The position numbers and the translations under genes are program-made. Of a stretch of 64,000 nucleotides of DNA, positions 1-12,214 are shown piece by piece; positions within the stretch are counted from its first letter, which is position 1, and every line of letters begins with the position of its first letter. The notes below the pieces were generated by a model, which was not told the origin of the DNA, searched no databases, and saw only the letters and a program-made list of their open reading frames with translations. The stretch spans positions 620,001 to 684,000 of the forward strand of contig JAWWNJ010000005.1 of the NCBI GenBank assembly GCA_037176885.1, read 5' to 3'. The DNA is from Favolaschia claudopus. Lineage: Eukaryota > Basidiomycota > Agaricomycetes > Agaricales > Mycenaceae.

Positions 1-2590
1 AAAATTCCCATCGAGTCCCTCAACTGGGGAGATTTTCACAACGGTGTTGCTGCCGGGCTCCGGATCTCTCCTTCAGCTGGAGGTGTCGAGAGTTCGTGGA
101 TCGCGTTCAACAAGCCTTCTGAGCTTACCCCGGAGCACGCTGGCTTTCTGTTCGGAATTGGTCTCACTGGGCATTTGAAGGAGATGCTTACTTGGCATAC
201 GTTCGCGTATCTGACGCCCAAGCACGATTTAACATCCATAGGCGTTCTGCTTGGACTCTCAGCGGCCAACGTCGGAAGCGCTGATCCCCACGTTACGAAG
301 CTGCTTGCTGTCCACACCCCTGCTCTTCTCCCCACCCCCTCGGTCGACCTGAACGTCTCGCTGATGACTCAGGCCGCCGGACTATCCGGGCTTGGTCTCC
401 TGTACATGGGGACAAAGAACCGACGCATGGCGGAGGTGTGCTTGGGCGAGATCAGGCGGCGCGATCTGGTCCAGCCTGATCTGAGTAACGAATATCGGGA
501 AGCTTATACTTTCTCCGCCGCTCTTGCGTTTGGGATGATCATGTTGGGGAAGGGTAGCATGATCCCGGCGGACATGCACTTGCTGAGCCGGTTGAACATG
601 CTCATTCATGGAGAGCCACGGTCGACGATTGGTAGGAAGGGGCCCTCGTTCGACATCAATCTTACCTCCCCCGCCGCTACGCTCGCTCTTGGGTTGATGT
701 ATCTGCGCACTGAAAGACACGACGTTGCGGACATGCTCACCATTCCCGATACGGTGCTCGCGCTCAACCGCATCCAGCCGAGCTTTTTGCTGATGCGCGT
801 CCTCGCTAAAGCTTTGATCATGTGGAATGCGGTTGCTCCGACCTCTGACTGGCAAGCAGCGCAGATTCCCGTCGCTATTCGAGAGGCGGTGGATGCGCGT
901 ACGAAGCAAGGCAAGCCTATGGACGATGCGCTAGAGTTGGCGTATTATAATATCTTGGCGGCTTCGTGTTTCGCTATTGGCTTGAAGTTCGCGGGGACTG
1001 CGCGGCAGGAGGCATATATGATGATCATCCGCTATTTCGATTTGTTCAATCGGATGGTGTATTCGAATAGTGCGTGCTTCTTTGTTCATTGGTTGCATAT
1101 TTATTCACCTTCACTTAGGCCAGGCGTTCGATCACAAGATCCGGCGAAGCGCCGTACGGGATGGACTGAACCTGATCTCGATTTCCCTCAGCATGGTCAT
1201 GGCTGGGACGGGTGAAATTTCTTGTCTTCGTCGCCTGCGATTTGCGTATGGGATGTATCATCAGACGATGTATCATCCGTCGTTCAAGTACGGGATCCAC
1301 GTCGCCACGCATATGTCATTGGGCCTATTGTTCCTCGGCGGAGGTAGATTCACTCTCGGAACATCCGACGCCGCCATTGCCTGCATGGTCACAGCCTTCT
1401 TCCCCCGCGCGCATCACTTGTCGTCGGACAACAAGAGTTTTCTCCAAGCGCTTCGCCACCTCTGGGTTCTCGCAATCGAGCCTAGATGCTTGATCGCAAG
1501 GGATGTGGAGACGACTGAGGTTGTTTACCTTCCTGTGAAGATCAGCGTCAACGATGGCAAGGAAATTGGGACCACACAGCTCATCTCGCCGACCCTCATC
1601 CCGGATTTGGATAAACTGGCAGCCATCCGCGTTGATACGCCGCGGTACTGGCCGTTCCATTTCGACACGGCGAACATCCCGCGGCACAAAGAAAGTCTGC
1701 TACGGAGCCAGACCCTGTTCGTTAAACGCAGGACAGCGTTTCTCAGCTACACGGAAGATCCGCGTGGCAGTCGCAGCCTGTTTGTGCGATCACGATCATC
1801 GACGGGGGAAGCGGCGACGCTCGATTTTCCTCAGCTTACTGACACGAAGGTCCATCCTGCGGGTGACTTGTCCGAATTTATCACCTCGTTCTCGAATGAT
1901 ACGTTGTTTTTGGCGTTTGCGGATCACCTGGCCAGGGAGGAGGGAGAGACGGACGCGGAGCTACTCTTCCACAGATATTGCCATGCGAATTTGCTGGATA
2001 GCATCTTGCAAGGAAAACCGCAGACCTTGCAATCACACCTCACGTTGTTTAGGTACCGCAGGATTACGCCGGATTCGCGGTATTTCCACATGCATTTACA
2101 AGACCTGCGGTTCGCGGCGGACTTTTACAGCAAGGTGTACGAGCGGCGGTTCAGTGGACGAAGGGAGAACAATTTCAGAATATCGCTGATCCGAGACAGC
2201 ACGGTTTCCGGTGCGTTGTATGCGCTCGACAAGCAGCTGGACGCAGTGCGAACGAAGCCAGAATTGCTGGCTGCATTGAGGCAGTATGCGCGTGGGGAGC
2301 CGGTGGTGGTGGATGAGCAAGTGTCGCCGAATATATCGCAGTATCTCGCGTGGTACATGTTGCGGAACAGCGTGCCTGTCGCGACGCTGTTACTCGTGCT
2401 GAAAGAACTTGCGAACGAGGCATATGCACAGTGTTCTGTGCAGCCTCCGCCGGAGGGGACTGACGACGCTGCGACGTTGGAGCAGGGGATTAAGGAGGTG
2501 TTGCATGCGACGGGGACGAAGCTGACAACGGCACTTGGGTCTGGTTGGACAGTGAAATCATTGAATGAGATTCTTTCCGTTTGGAAGTAA
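1..2590 (+). CDS. APC1: APC1, anaphase-promoting complex subunit 1, C-terminal part (5' end outside window)
   Basis: APC1 is the large scaffold of the anaphase-promoting complex (APC/C), the ubiquitin ligase that drives exit from mitosis. Only the C-terminal part is present: the frame is already open at base 1 and ends in TAA at 2588-2590. Two exons are visible, 1-1069 and 1119-2590, joined by a 49-base GT-AG intron (1070-1118). The first exon carries helical proteasome/cyclosome-type repeats, for example around LLGLSAANVG and GLGLLYMGT. After the intron comes the very conserved APC1 stretch MVMAGTG, then HMSLGLLFLGGGR. Without the intron the frame stops at 1215. Identification is firm; the N-terminal half cannot be judged from this window. 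Confidence 0.93.
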
Positions 2591-2833
2591 AATAGAAATG
2601 TAGCATAGTTGTAGAGCAAACCTGTACAATGCAATTGAATCTGAAAGGAATCTTTGGCAAATGATTAAGTAATAATTTTTGGTGGCGGTGTTCCCTCCAA
2701 ATTGTGTTCCTTTACGACGACTCTGGGGTGGCCTTCAAATCTCTTGTTCTTTCCGCCATCCTATCCTCCTCCTCATCCATCGTCTCTTCATTGTTTCTAT
2801 CTACGTCGTCTCTTTCTTTGTGTATAGCCCACA

Positions 2834-5800
2834 ATGAATGCGACAGACCTTCTCGCAAACTCCCTTTCGGCCGGTGCGTGCCACTCTTCATTCGCGCGTT
2901 TTCTCCCACCGGCGTAACATATTCTACCTTTTTTCGCTCTCTACAGATGCCAATACGCGTCAAGATGCAACGGCCAAGCTTGAGAGTGCCTCCCGGGAAA
3001 ACTACGTGCGTTTCTCGCCATTTTCATCGACCCTTTACCTTTCTGACTCGCGCGATGTAGCCGGAGTACATGGTCATGCTCTCGACGGTCCTGGCGGATG
3101 AGACGTCGCCTATAACTGTGCGGAATGCAGCAGGTTTGGCCCTGAAGAACGCTTTGACTGCCCGTGTACGCTTTCATGCCTCTCCATCCAGTCTCTGCCC
3201 ATTCACGTCTTGCATCAGGAAGTCGGAAGGTCCGCCGAATACGCTAGCCGGTGGCTGAATCTCAGCACGGAGGCCAAGACCAAGATCAAGAACGACGCCC
3301 TTGTTACCCTAGGTTCATCCGCCCCCAAGGCTGGCGCGTTCGCGTCCCAAGTCATTTCCGCAATCGCAGCCGTCGAGCTCCCTGTTAATCAATGGGGAGA
3401 TCTCATCGAAATCTTATTGGGGTTCGTCAACACCCAGACGAACGCAAATTTGCGCATCGCAACTCTGCAGACCATCGGTTTCATCTGCGAGTCGATAGTG
3501 GGTTTCGCACTGAACACAAGTCCAACGCTCATTATATTTGTTTCAGAAACCGGAAATCTTGACCGTACGCGCCAATGAAATCCTCACCGCCGTCGTCCAT
3601 GGCGCTCGCAAGGAAGAAACATCATCAGATGTTCAGTTGGCTGCGATCCATGCTCTGTACAACTCTCTGGAGTTCGTGCGCGACAACTTTGAGCGAGAGG
3701 TGGATTCCGAACATAATCGATTCAAATTTTGACTGACAATGATGTAGGGCGAACGCAATTATATCATGCAGGTCGTCTGCGAAGCAACCCAAAATTCCGC
3801 AGTACAAGTTCAGGTCGCCGCATTTGAGTGCCTCGTCCGTATCATGGGCCTGTACTATGACAAAATGAGTTTTTATATGGAGCAAGCTCTATTTGGGGTG
3901 CGTTTTAAATCTCTCATGTTCGCCCCGCCATCTAAATCCGAAGCAGCTCACTGTGACGGGGATGAAGCACCACGATGAAAGAGTGGCCTTGCAGGCTGTG
4001 GAATTTTGGTCCACAGTGTGCGAGGAAGAGGTAGATCTCGCCATCGAGGCGGAAGAGGTACGTCCGCGCTACCCTTCTATATACAGAAACGCTGACATAC
4101 TCCCAAGGCTCAGGCGTACGGTGAAACGCCCGAGAACGAGTCGAAAAATTTTGCACGAGTGGCTTTGCCTGAAATCGTTCCCGTCCTCTTGCAACTATTA
4201 ACTCAACAAGAGGAATTAGCAGATGTAGATGAATGGAATATTTCTATGGCCGCAGGCACTTGTATTTCTCTCCTGGCCGGCGCTGTACAAGACTCGATCG
4301 TCCCCGCCGTCATCCCTTTCATCGAGGCTCACATCAAGTCTAACGACTGGCATCACCGCGATGCCGCCGTAATGACCTTTGGCTCCATTTTGGAAGGCCC
4401 CGATCCTGTCGTCCTCGCGCCTCTTACAGCACAGGCACTCCCTCTTCTGATCGACATGATGTCTGACAACCACTCTGAAGTCAAAGACACTGTCGCCTGG
4501 ACTCTTGGCCGGATATGTGATCTCCTTGTGCAGACGATCAAGCCCGACGTTCACCTCCATGCCTTGATATCTGCCCTTGTCGGCGGGTTGTCGGACGAAG
4601 ATCATCCTCGAATCGTATCAAATTGCTGCTGGGCATTGATGAACCTGGCGGAACAGCTTGGATCGTTCGATAGTGAGGTTCAGACTGGTCCCCTTTCACC
4701 GTATACGGAAGGTGTTGTGCAGGCACTGCTGCGTGTCACAGAGAAGTGTGTTTTCTTCTTGTTCTCGATTGGAAAACATCCCTGATTGTTTGCAGCCCCG
4801 GAAACGAGCACAACTTCCGAACAGCCGCATACGAGGCGATTTCAGCCTACCTCAGTGGAGCAACGGTCGACACTATCCATGTTGTCCAAAACACGGTCGT
4901 CACCGTTCTGAACAGAATGGAGCAGTTGCTTGGTCTGCATGTGCGTGTTGAATGTATCGTCAGTTGTATATTGGACTGATTTTTCGGAATTAGAACCAAG
5001 TACTCGGCGTCGACGACCGCAACAACTGGAATGAGCTGCAGAGCAATTTCTGCAGCGTAGTCATGGCATGTTCTTCGTTTTACCCAGTTTTCATGTCCTG
5101 ACCCGTTTAACAGGCTGTCATTCGAAAACTCCAGGCTGGCATCCAACCTCTTGCAGACCGTATCATGACCTTGATACTGCAGCTGATTCAAATAGCCGGC
5201 AAAACGTCGACGGTCCTCGAGGATGCATTCCTCGTTGTTGGTGCCCTAGCTGCGGCGTTGGAGATCAACTTCTCGCCATATATCCAGGCGTTCCTACCCT
5301 TCTTGTACCCAGCTCTCAAAGCGCACGAGGATACACAGCTTTGCACTGTGGCCGTGGGTATCATTGGCGACATCTCCCGTGCCCTCGGACCGCAAGCTGC
5401 ACCGTATGCGAACCAGTTCATGACTGTTCTCTTGGAGAATCTCCAGAGTGAGGTGCTGAACCGCAACGTGAAGATCAGTATACTGAGCGGCTTTGGCGAT
5501 ATCGCGATGGCCATTGGTCCTGCGTTTGAGCCGTTCTTGGAGACGACGATGAGTGTGCTCCGACAGGCGGGTGCTCTGCAGCCCAATCCTGTAGGTTTTT
5601 GCTCCATGCATGATCGTCCAGAAGCTAACTTGTTTCCGCTAGTTGGATTATGATCTCATGGACTATGTAGGGCAACTTCGTGAGGGTATTCTCGAGGCGT
5701 ACACCGGGCTCGTTGGTGGCTTCAAGGCCACCGACAAAGGTTTTTATCTCGATGCCTGCCGTATCAGCTTTCGGTGGCTGATGATTCTTGTCTAGTTTCT

Positions 5801-6125
5801 GTGCTTTTGCCATACGTCGACTCCATCTTCGAACTGATCCACCGCTGCTTTTCGGATGAGGAACGAACAGACACGCAGATGAAGTTGTCTTACGGGTTGA
5901 TTGGTGACCTGGCGGAGGCCCTCACGGGCAGCCCGCAGTTGAAGCAGTCGCTAATGAAGCCCTGGATCGCGCAGGAGCTGCGCGCAAAGCATCGGATGCC
6001 TGAAGAAACGAGCAAAACCCGGCGATGGGCACGAGAGGTGTGTGATTTTCCTGTTCTACTGCTTTATATGACGACGGTGCTGATCTTTGGAGTCTAAAAA
6101 GATGGTCAAGCTGGCTACGCAATAG
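2834..6125 (+). CDS. KAP95: Importin subunit beta-1 (karyopherin beta, Kap95)
   Basis: Nuclear import receptor that binds importin alpha, nucleoporins and Ran-GTP. I read 14 exons: 2834-2873, 2947-3005, 3061-3165, 3219-3497, 3547-3699, 3748-3897, 3947-4057, 4108-4745, 4796-4940, 4994-5065, 5114-5590, 5643-5739, 5796-6037 and 6102-6125. The protein begins [14 protein letters not shown] and is HEAT repeats throughout. Recognisable Kap95 segments are [47 protein letters not shown] and [14 protein letters not shown]. All junctions keep the frame. The intron at 5066-5113 appears to use a GC donor (ATG|GCATGT), because no GT donor restores the frame there. The last exon is only 24 bases and encodes MVKLATQ. 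Length fits the roughly 860-residue family. Confidence 0.93.
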
Positions 6126-7154
6126 ACGTTGTTGTTTCCATTTTTCTGTTCTTCTTACCTTTTCCTCCTCCTGCTCAATCCATTCTTTTCCTACTCTCCG
6201 TACTTACGTACGAACCTACCTCATCATCTCTCCCCTCGCGCGCATGCAATCTATATCCCCAAGCCATCTCAAGGAGGCGCACCCACCCACGATTTGCATG
6301 AATAGACGGCGGCTGGCTAATTCAAGAATCATATCATAGCTATATTACATTGACAACATTCCTGTCTCCATCCTATCTCCTCGACATGCCGAGCCAGCCA
6401 AACTCACATTTTTCTTTTCTTCCCTACACGCCGTCCGTCCGTCGACTTATACTCTCTGGTTTCTTCATTTTTTTTTCTGTCATCCACTGTCGCAGCACCA
6501 CGCTCCTGTATCACATATACTCGTACCTGTCGCATAGCCATTTCCTTAAATCCGCTCATCTTATTTACTGCTCTAAAGACCAATGAGATTGGAGGTTGTT
6601 TCCTTTTTGTTTTCGATTTGCGCTGTTGCTCTTTTTCTCTCGTCGTATGTATCGATAGTTAGTATGCTGTACGCAATTCCACCTCTCAAATCATAAGATG
6701 AAATTCAGCGTCCGACATGATCGCGAAACGCTAGCATGTAACAACAGCTCAGCCTCTCATCCAACGAGAAATGAGTGAAATCGGCGTCCAAAAGCGATCA
6801 TGAAATGCGACCATGGAACAACAGCTCGGCCTCCTACGAGATTCAGTATATTCGAGTTACAGTTGACTACCTAGTCACACAGATGGAGGAGATGTATGAT
6901 GAAAGGATGCGGGGCGCGGGCGCGAAAGAGGCGGGAGGTAGGTATGTAAGATTATGGGATCGCGGCGGGTAGAGGAGGGATCGGATGAGGATGAGTGGGA
7001 GTGGGAGTGGGATGGGGTGGTCGTAAGCGAATGATATGAAGAACAACAGAGCGATAAGATAGAATGTACCTGTTCCCGGGGTACTCATGAGAAGGTGGTA
7101 GGTTGAGAAAAGAAAAAGGAAAGTAGACGCACGGAGCAACAGGACAGAGCGCGA
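6126..7154. other. Intergenic region between KAP95 and eIF5A 3' ends
   Basis: The two flanking genes converge here, so this holds their 3' untranslated regions. The first part is pyrimidine-rich. An imperfect direct repeat lies at about 6700-6840. Purine-rich GGGATG/GAGTGG runs follow near 6960-7020. No convincing gene was found. Confidence 0.5.
6700..6840. repeat. Imperfect tandem direct repeat, two copies of about 60 bp
   Basis: About 6700-6759 and 6777-6834 share GAAAT, GCGTCC, GATC, and the block AACAACAGCTC(A/G)GCCTC in the same order. The copies have drifted apart by several substitutions and small gaps. Function unknown; probably an old local duplication. Confidence 0.55.
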
Positions 7155-8026
7155 TTAACTGCCCTTGGGCATTTCTTTGTAGGAAATGGCCTGTCGGGTT
7201 TTCGTCAGATTGAGATTGCAAGGCAAAGACGATTATAGAAGGAAGGCACCTGCTCCTCGCCCATGGCGCTGACGATGGTGACAAGGAGCTCCTTGCCGTC
7301 ATCGAACGCGGCCTGAATTTCGGTGCCGATGTCGGCATCGGGGACCTTGACGTCGTCTTTGGCGGTGCCGTCCTGGGTCATGAGGTTGAGGAACCCGTCG
7401 TCGATGTTGACCTGCGCAAGCGCAATTCGGTTAGATTGTTGTGATAATGGGATAACGGAGACGGGGGTGGCAAAAAAAAAAAAAGGACGCACGAGCTGGT
7501 ACTCGTTACGGGAGACGTTGGGGACATCCATGTTGTGAGTGGAAGGGCAGATATCTTCCTGCAGGGGGTGTAAGCACAGTAGTCGTATTGCATCAAGCGG
7601 GAAGGGGACGCGCCAATTTTTTGCCAGTGAAGATCTGTATAATCATGAGGTGAGCATCTGTCGCTCCACAACGACGACGACGGCGAAGGAAAAAAAACTC
7701 ACGTCGATAGCCACAAGATGGACTTTGGCGTGTCCGTGCTTGCCAGTCTTGGAGGTGGACATGTCGACGATCTTGCAGGGGCGACCTTCAGAGCGGCCAT
7801 CGATTTGCGGCTCGGATGGATGGCGAGCGATTAAAAACTGCACCTTTGATTACGACGTGACCGTTCTTGCGCAGCGCAGAGCACTGCATCGGGAACGTCG
7901 CCGACGCTCCGGCGCTCGCCTACAGAACGAGTGTTAGCGCCCACGCCGAAAAAAAATTGCAGAAAAAAAATAAGCGGTAATGCTAACCTGCTCGAAGGTT
8001 TGGTTGTGCTGTTCATCGTCGGACAT
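7155..8026 (-). CDS. Eukaryotic translation initiation factor 5A (eIF5A)
   Basis: eIF5A relieves ribosome stalling and needs hypusine on one lysine. Seven minus-strand exons: 7988-8026, 7844-7919, 7703-7785, 7614-7634, 7493-7558, 7250-7411 and 7155-7190, giving 160 residues, the usual length. The start [13 protein letters not shown] and the hypusine loop [12 protein letters not shown] (modified K in TGKHGH) are diagnostic, as are [20 protein letters not shown] and [19 protein letters not shown]. Exon 4 is a 21-base microexon (IFTGKKL). The intron after it (7559-7613) appears to start with GC (TTG|GCGCGT), the only junction that gives the invariant KKLEDIC. The gene is divergent from the LIM gene. 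Confidence 0.95.
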
Positions 8027-9654
8027 GGCTGGCACTGGCGGGGGGAGTTAGATTGAGGAATACGAGGGGGAGGGTGGGGGACAACAGTTGTGGTGGTGGG
8101 GTGGTAGTACTTTTGAGGAGATCTAAAGGGAGGGATGTGGAGGGAGCAGACAAGGCAGGCAGCACCCGAAAAACTTTGTTGGCGGAGTTTGAAATGCGAT
8201 CAATCCGCAATCCCGGTCACCATGCACCAACTTCAAGTTCACTAGCACTGAGCACTCTCTACCATTCCCTCGACACCGAAGCCCTCCTCCCCACAACGGA
8301 ACCATCCCACACAGGAAAATAGCTAGATCTCATTGGTAGTCGCATCATACGCCGTAAACCGTGCAGCTACTATAAAAATGGAAATTTATTATATACCAGC
8401 CCATGAGCGTAAAAAACGAATCATTTGATGCGCGAATTACATCGGACACGGTAGATAACAGAAGGCGGACGACGCGTATACGCTGCAAAGAAGTAGGCTC
8501 CTCTGACAATATGGTCCATTCGTCCAGAGACAAGCTTACAAGAGGCAGACTGGGCTAGCATCTGAATTATATGATTCAGAGGTTTGCTATCGAGAGCACG
8601 CCAGCCAATATCGACTTGTTCATGTCGAGTAATACGCCATGTACCGCAGATCAGAGTGGAGTCCCGTCCCAGTGCGCAGAGATGTAGTGCCAGATAAGTA
8701 AATACATGCACGAGTCGTCCGTCTTTTGTATCAGATGCAATTGCAAGCTGCGGATGGCTGTCGGACGATTCGTATGAGTGGGTCCAAGACTCTGAAGGTG
8801 GGAGTCAGATGTTTTGTGAATCATTGCGAGCTCCGGCAGAGGAAGAATCGGATCGCGAGGCGAGTAACAGTGACGAGTATACCAGGATGTCAAGCGGGAT
8901 GCTGACAACATGCAGGCGCAGATAATTTGAGGGTTCATCGTGTTGTGTAAGCTGAAGAAAGGCGCTTGAAAGTAACGAAGGGCGAGAAGGGCAGCTGCGG
9001 CGAGAACAAGTAGACAGCACAAGAACCAACAAATGTCCAGCCGGTAGCAAAGCCCCCACTGGCAAACTCAACTCGACTTTTCCAAGTTCCAGGCCTTGAG
9101 ACTTGTGAGCCGGGACGGTCCAAGCATGGCGAAGAGGGATTTTTGAGTTCTTGCCATTGTGTTCGAAAGGCTGCAGCACTGTTGACGAGTGGAAAGGCAA
9201 CTACCAGAACGCCGGAGGGGAAATTGGGTCGCGGTTTGGTTCGCCGAAGAGTTGGTCCAGTGTAAGTTGGACAAGACAAGGGAACAGCGAGAGCAAGGCT
9301 GGAGCGTACAGATCCCGGCATCGGCCAGACCACGTCCTCAGCAGTCGTACTGACGAGCTTTGAAAGCAACAGAGCTGACAAACACAACATCTTCGTGACC
9401 TTAGTTGACCTTTGCTTGCTGCTGTACGAGGAGCGGCGCACCGAAATGAGTCTGAGGGCGCAAATTTTTCCTCGAAAATCACAGATGAACGAATGTTACA
9501 AATTTCACAAACCCTCCCAGGAAGGGGTTGTGAAAAATGCGACTCGGAACGCGCTTCACGGGAAGAAACGACAACGCCTCCCTTTGCGAGATAAGGAGAG
9601 AAGGAGAAGAAGTGATAAACACACAACAACATCTCCACTGATTCACTCTCTGCG
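8027..9654. other. Upstream region shared by eIF5A and the LIM gene, one doubtful ORF
   Basis: This 1.6-kb stretch separates two divergent genes. Apart from the unsupported minus-strand ORF at 8935-9390 I see no gene. The other ORFs, such as minus 8421-8711, resemble no family I know. Confidence 0.45.
8935..9390 (-). CDS. Hypothetical protein, uncertain, possible signal peptide
   Basis: A single uninterrupted minus-strand frame of about 150 residues starts with MLCLSALLLSKLVSTTAEDV. The start is hydrophobic enough to be a signal peptide or membrane anchor. A second hydrophobic stretch lies near the C-terminus (FVGSCAVYLFSPQLPF). I do not recognise the family, and Pro/Arg-rich runs in the middle look partly random. 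It could instead be untranslated leader or non-coding sequence between two divergent genes. An extra in-frame ATG lies upstream at about 9441. Confidence 0.22.
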   Translation of the reverse strand: MLCLSALLLSKLVSTTAEDVVWPMPGSVRSSLALAVPLSCPTYTGPTLRRTKPRPNFPSGVLVVAFPLVNSAAAFRTQWQELKNPSSPCLDRPGSQVSRPGTWKSRVEFASGGFATGWTFVGSCAVYLFSPQLPFSPFVTFKRLSSAYTTR

Positions 9655-10898
9655 ATGGCGTCGTTCGGCGGTTCCGCAATATGTCCCAGGTGCAACAAGT
9701 CCGTATACGCCGCTGAGCAGGTCCTAGGCCCGGGCAGAAAGGTACTTTCAATCCGTTAGTATCATTCAATAACTTGAACTGCTGTTAGTTCTACCACAAG
9801 GTTCATATCACCCATCGCTCTATTCGATAACCTCGCATGTATAACTCCGCCGCAGCCATGCCTCTCATGCACGACCTGCAAGAAGCGCCTCGACTCGCTC
9901 TCTCTGCTCGAGCACGACCACGAGGTCTGTATGCCTTGAACCACATATGTCATCGAACTGCACATCATTGAAATAATACTCACATCGCAGCCATATTGGT
10001 CGGTACATAGCGCGTTGCGTTCTTCCTCCTCTGCGCATATCTGACTCTCTGTCTTGCACCATATAGCAAACTGTGCCACGCAAAGAACTTCGGCACACAT
10101 CACATACCCCACCGCCCGGACCCCCCAGTGACTCCCCCGCGCAAACGGCCCGTGGACAACACCGCCTCAGACTCCCCGAGCCCACTATCCGAGAAGACTC
10201 CCTCTCTGACTCACTCGGGGCGCTTCGGCGTCGAAGCCCTCCCGCGCACCGTCCAACTCAGCCCCACACGCGCCTCAGCTCCAGATCCCTCCAATGGCAC
10301 TGAGTCGGAACCCTCACTCGTTCTCTCTCCCGAGGCCGACGAAACCGACCCAATATTCGACCTCACCACCCTCGGCTACTCCAGCCGCGCAATGGCGCCC
10401 GTCGCAGAGCGCTACGCCTCCGCCGCCATGGTCCAACGCCGACACATGACCGGCGACGGCGAGAGCCCGCCCCGCCCCATCGCCCGCACCCTCACCGGCG
10501 GATCCCCCTCCCCCCGTCGTTTCGCCGCGGACAGCCCCAAATGCGCGCGTTGTGCGAAGAGCGTGTTTTTCGCCGAACAGGTATGTGCGCTTGTTAAAAA
10601 ATTGCTTTCGCTCTCCCTTGTGTATGGATTGCTTTCGTTTCTTCCTTCTCTTTGCTTTCACTTGTTTCTTTCTCTCCTCTCTTTCCTTTACTTTCCTTCT
10701 TTCTCTCGAAAGCCGCTGCATCGCTAACTCACCCCACCCCAGGTCAAAGCCGCCAACAAGATCTACCACAAACCCTGCCTCCGCTGCACCTCCTGCGACA
10801 CGCGCCTCGACTCGAACCGCCTCCGGGACCACGACGGCGAGCCCATGTGTGTGCATTGTCATACGAGGTTGCATGGGCCGCAGGGGTTGAGGAAGTGA
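9655..10898 (+). CDS. Two-LIM-domain zinc-finger protein (cysteine-rich-protein type)
   Basis: LIM domains bind two zinc ions each and act as protein-protein adaptors in actin or nuclear complexes. Exons: 9655-9741, 9789-9800, 9856-9924, 9991-9998, 10067-10580 and 10743-10898, giving 281 residues. LIM1 runs from CPRC through FYHKPCLSCTTC to YCKLCH; LIM2 runs from CARC through IYHKPCLRCTSC to MCVHCH. All zinc ligands are present. A Ser/Pro-rich linker of about 150 residues separates them. Two exons are extremely small: 12 bases encoding FYHK (zinc-binding His) and 8 bases completing P-Y-C (zinc-binding Cys). The total of 846 coding bases is in frame. The exact biological partner is unknown. 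Confidence 0.88.
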
Positions 10899-11322
10899 CG
10901 CTGTTCCCGCTCCTCTCTCTTCTGTGCAGTGCAGACTATGGACTGGGCTGTTTGTTCTGCAATGCAGACTACGGATGGAGGGCGACCCCATAACTTCCTC
11001 CTTCGCTTTCGCGGGGTGCATCTCATCCATCTAACCAACCAGCCAGCCGATTTCGGCTTGCTTTATTCCTCCTCCTCCTACTAACGACTGACGACGGACT
11101 AGTATAATGATTATGATTATACCGTATGTATTCTCTGTGTTGTGTTGCTTTTTGTATTAGCTTAAAGAACGAAATGTAATGTCAATGTAGAGTAGCCAGA
11201 TACCCACTTTGCACTTGAATGTTGTAAAGTGAAGTCCGTTTACATGCAACTCTCCTCCAACTTCCAAGTGCGACTCGTTGGAAAGCATTACTCGATCGAT
11301 ATTAGGCTTGAACAGAACCACC
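10899..11322. other. Intergenic, LIM gene to HRI1
   Basis: Contains the LIM gene 3' region and the HRI1 promoter. I see no further gene or repeat. Confidence 0.5.
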
Positions 11323-12214
11323 ATGCCCACCACCCCCACCACCGCAGCCACAATATCATTCCGCGACTCAATCCGCTGGCTACCAGACGAAGCATCCGAA
11401 CCTACCCAGACAATAGTTTTGACTTCGCTAAAGAGCGGCGCCTTCCTCGACGTCCGCTTCAACAAACACGACGGGAGCTTGGACTGGGCGTTTGCTGGCT
11501 TTCGCACTTTCTCTCTCGACGAAGATAATAAATCGATTACAAAATTCACGCACCACCTCGACTCGCGCACACTCGTTCGTCCTTCTCTCTCTCTCTCGGC
11601 AATCCACCTACCTCAACTCAAAATTTTTGAATGCTCTTCACTTGATCCGCTCTACTCTACCCTACTCTACTCTGATTTCGATTTATGATTCAATCTACTC
11701 TCCTCGCACGCAACAACAGCACCCCCTCACCGTCCCCGACATCGGCGTTAACACCCCCCTCCCCGACGGGCGGACCCTCGAGGCCGGCGAGATGGGCCAC
11801 CCCGCTACGGGCGTCGTCACACGATATGAGGAGGTGTGGCGCGACGAGGAGTATCGCGATTCCGATTCCAAAGACGCCGACGCGGTGTTTGTCCGCACTC
11901 TCAATTCCGAGTCAGATGCGGAAGATTGCTGGCGTGCCCGGGTGGGAAGTTGGCAGCTCGCGCTCGGGCGAACTGGCCGTGAATTCTGGGCTTGGCAGGC
12001 GTCTGCTAATCCAACCTCAAACTCAAATCCAAATCCAAACTCAAACTCAACTTTACCTTCCCATCCAAGCCTCGCTTGGACGCGCATATATTCCACCCCC
12101 CTCCCAGATACCGACAGCTCAACCACGAAATTCCTCCCCGACGAGAGTATAACTTCGCGCTGGGAGAGCGGCTCGACGGTGGAGTGGGAGGGGCGGGAGT
12201 GGCTTGTTCTCTAA
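11323..12214 (+). CDS. HRI1: HRI1-family protein
   Basis: HRI1 is a conserved fungal protein made of two similar beta-barrel-like halves; in yeast it interacts with Hrr25 kinase, but its job is unclear. Two exons, 11323-11574 and 11720-12214, are joined in phase 0 across a 145-base intron and give 248 residues. Family features are SIRWLPDEASEPTQTIVLTS near the N-terminus, VPDIGVNTPLPDG followed by GHPATG after the intron, and the YEEVWRDEEY strand. The second half carries a low-complexity Asn/Ser/Pro tract at about 12007-12060. The protein ends WEGREWLVL. Family assignment comes from overall pattern, so confidence is good rather than certain. Confidence 0.8.

Noticed and set aside
10314..11030. 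238-codon minus-strand ORF
   Set aside because: It is the shadow of the LIM gene on the other strand; the plus strand gives intact zinc ligands.
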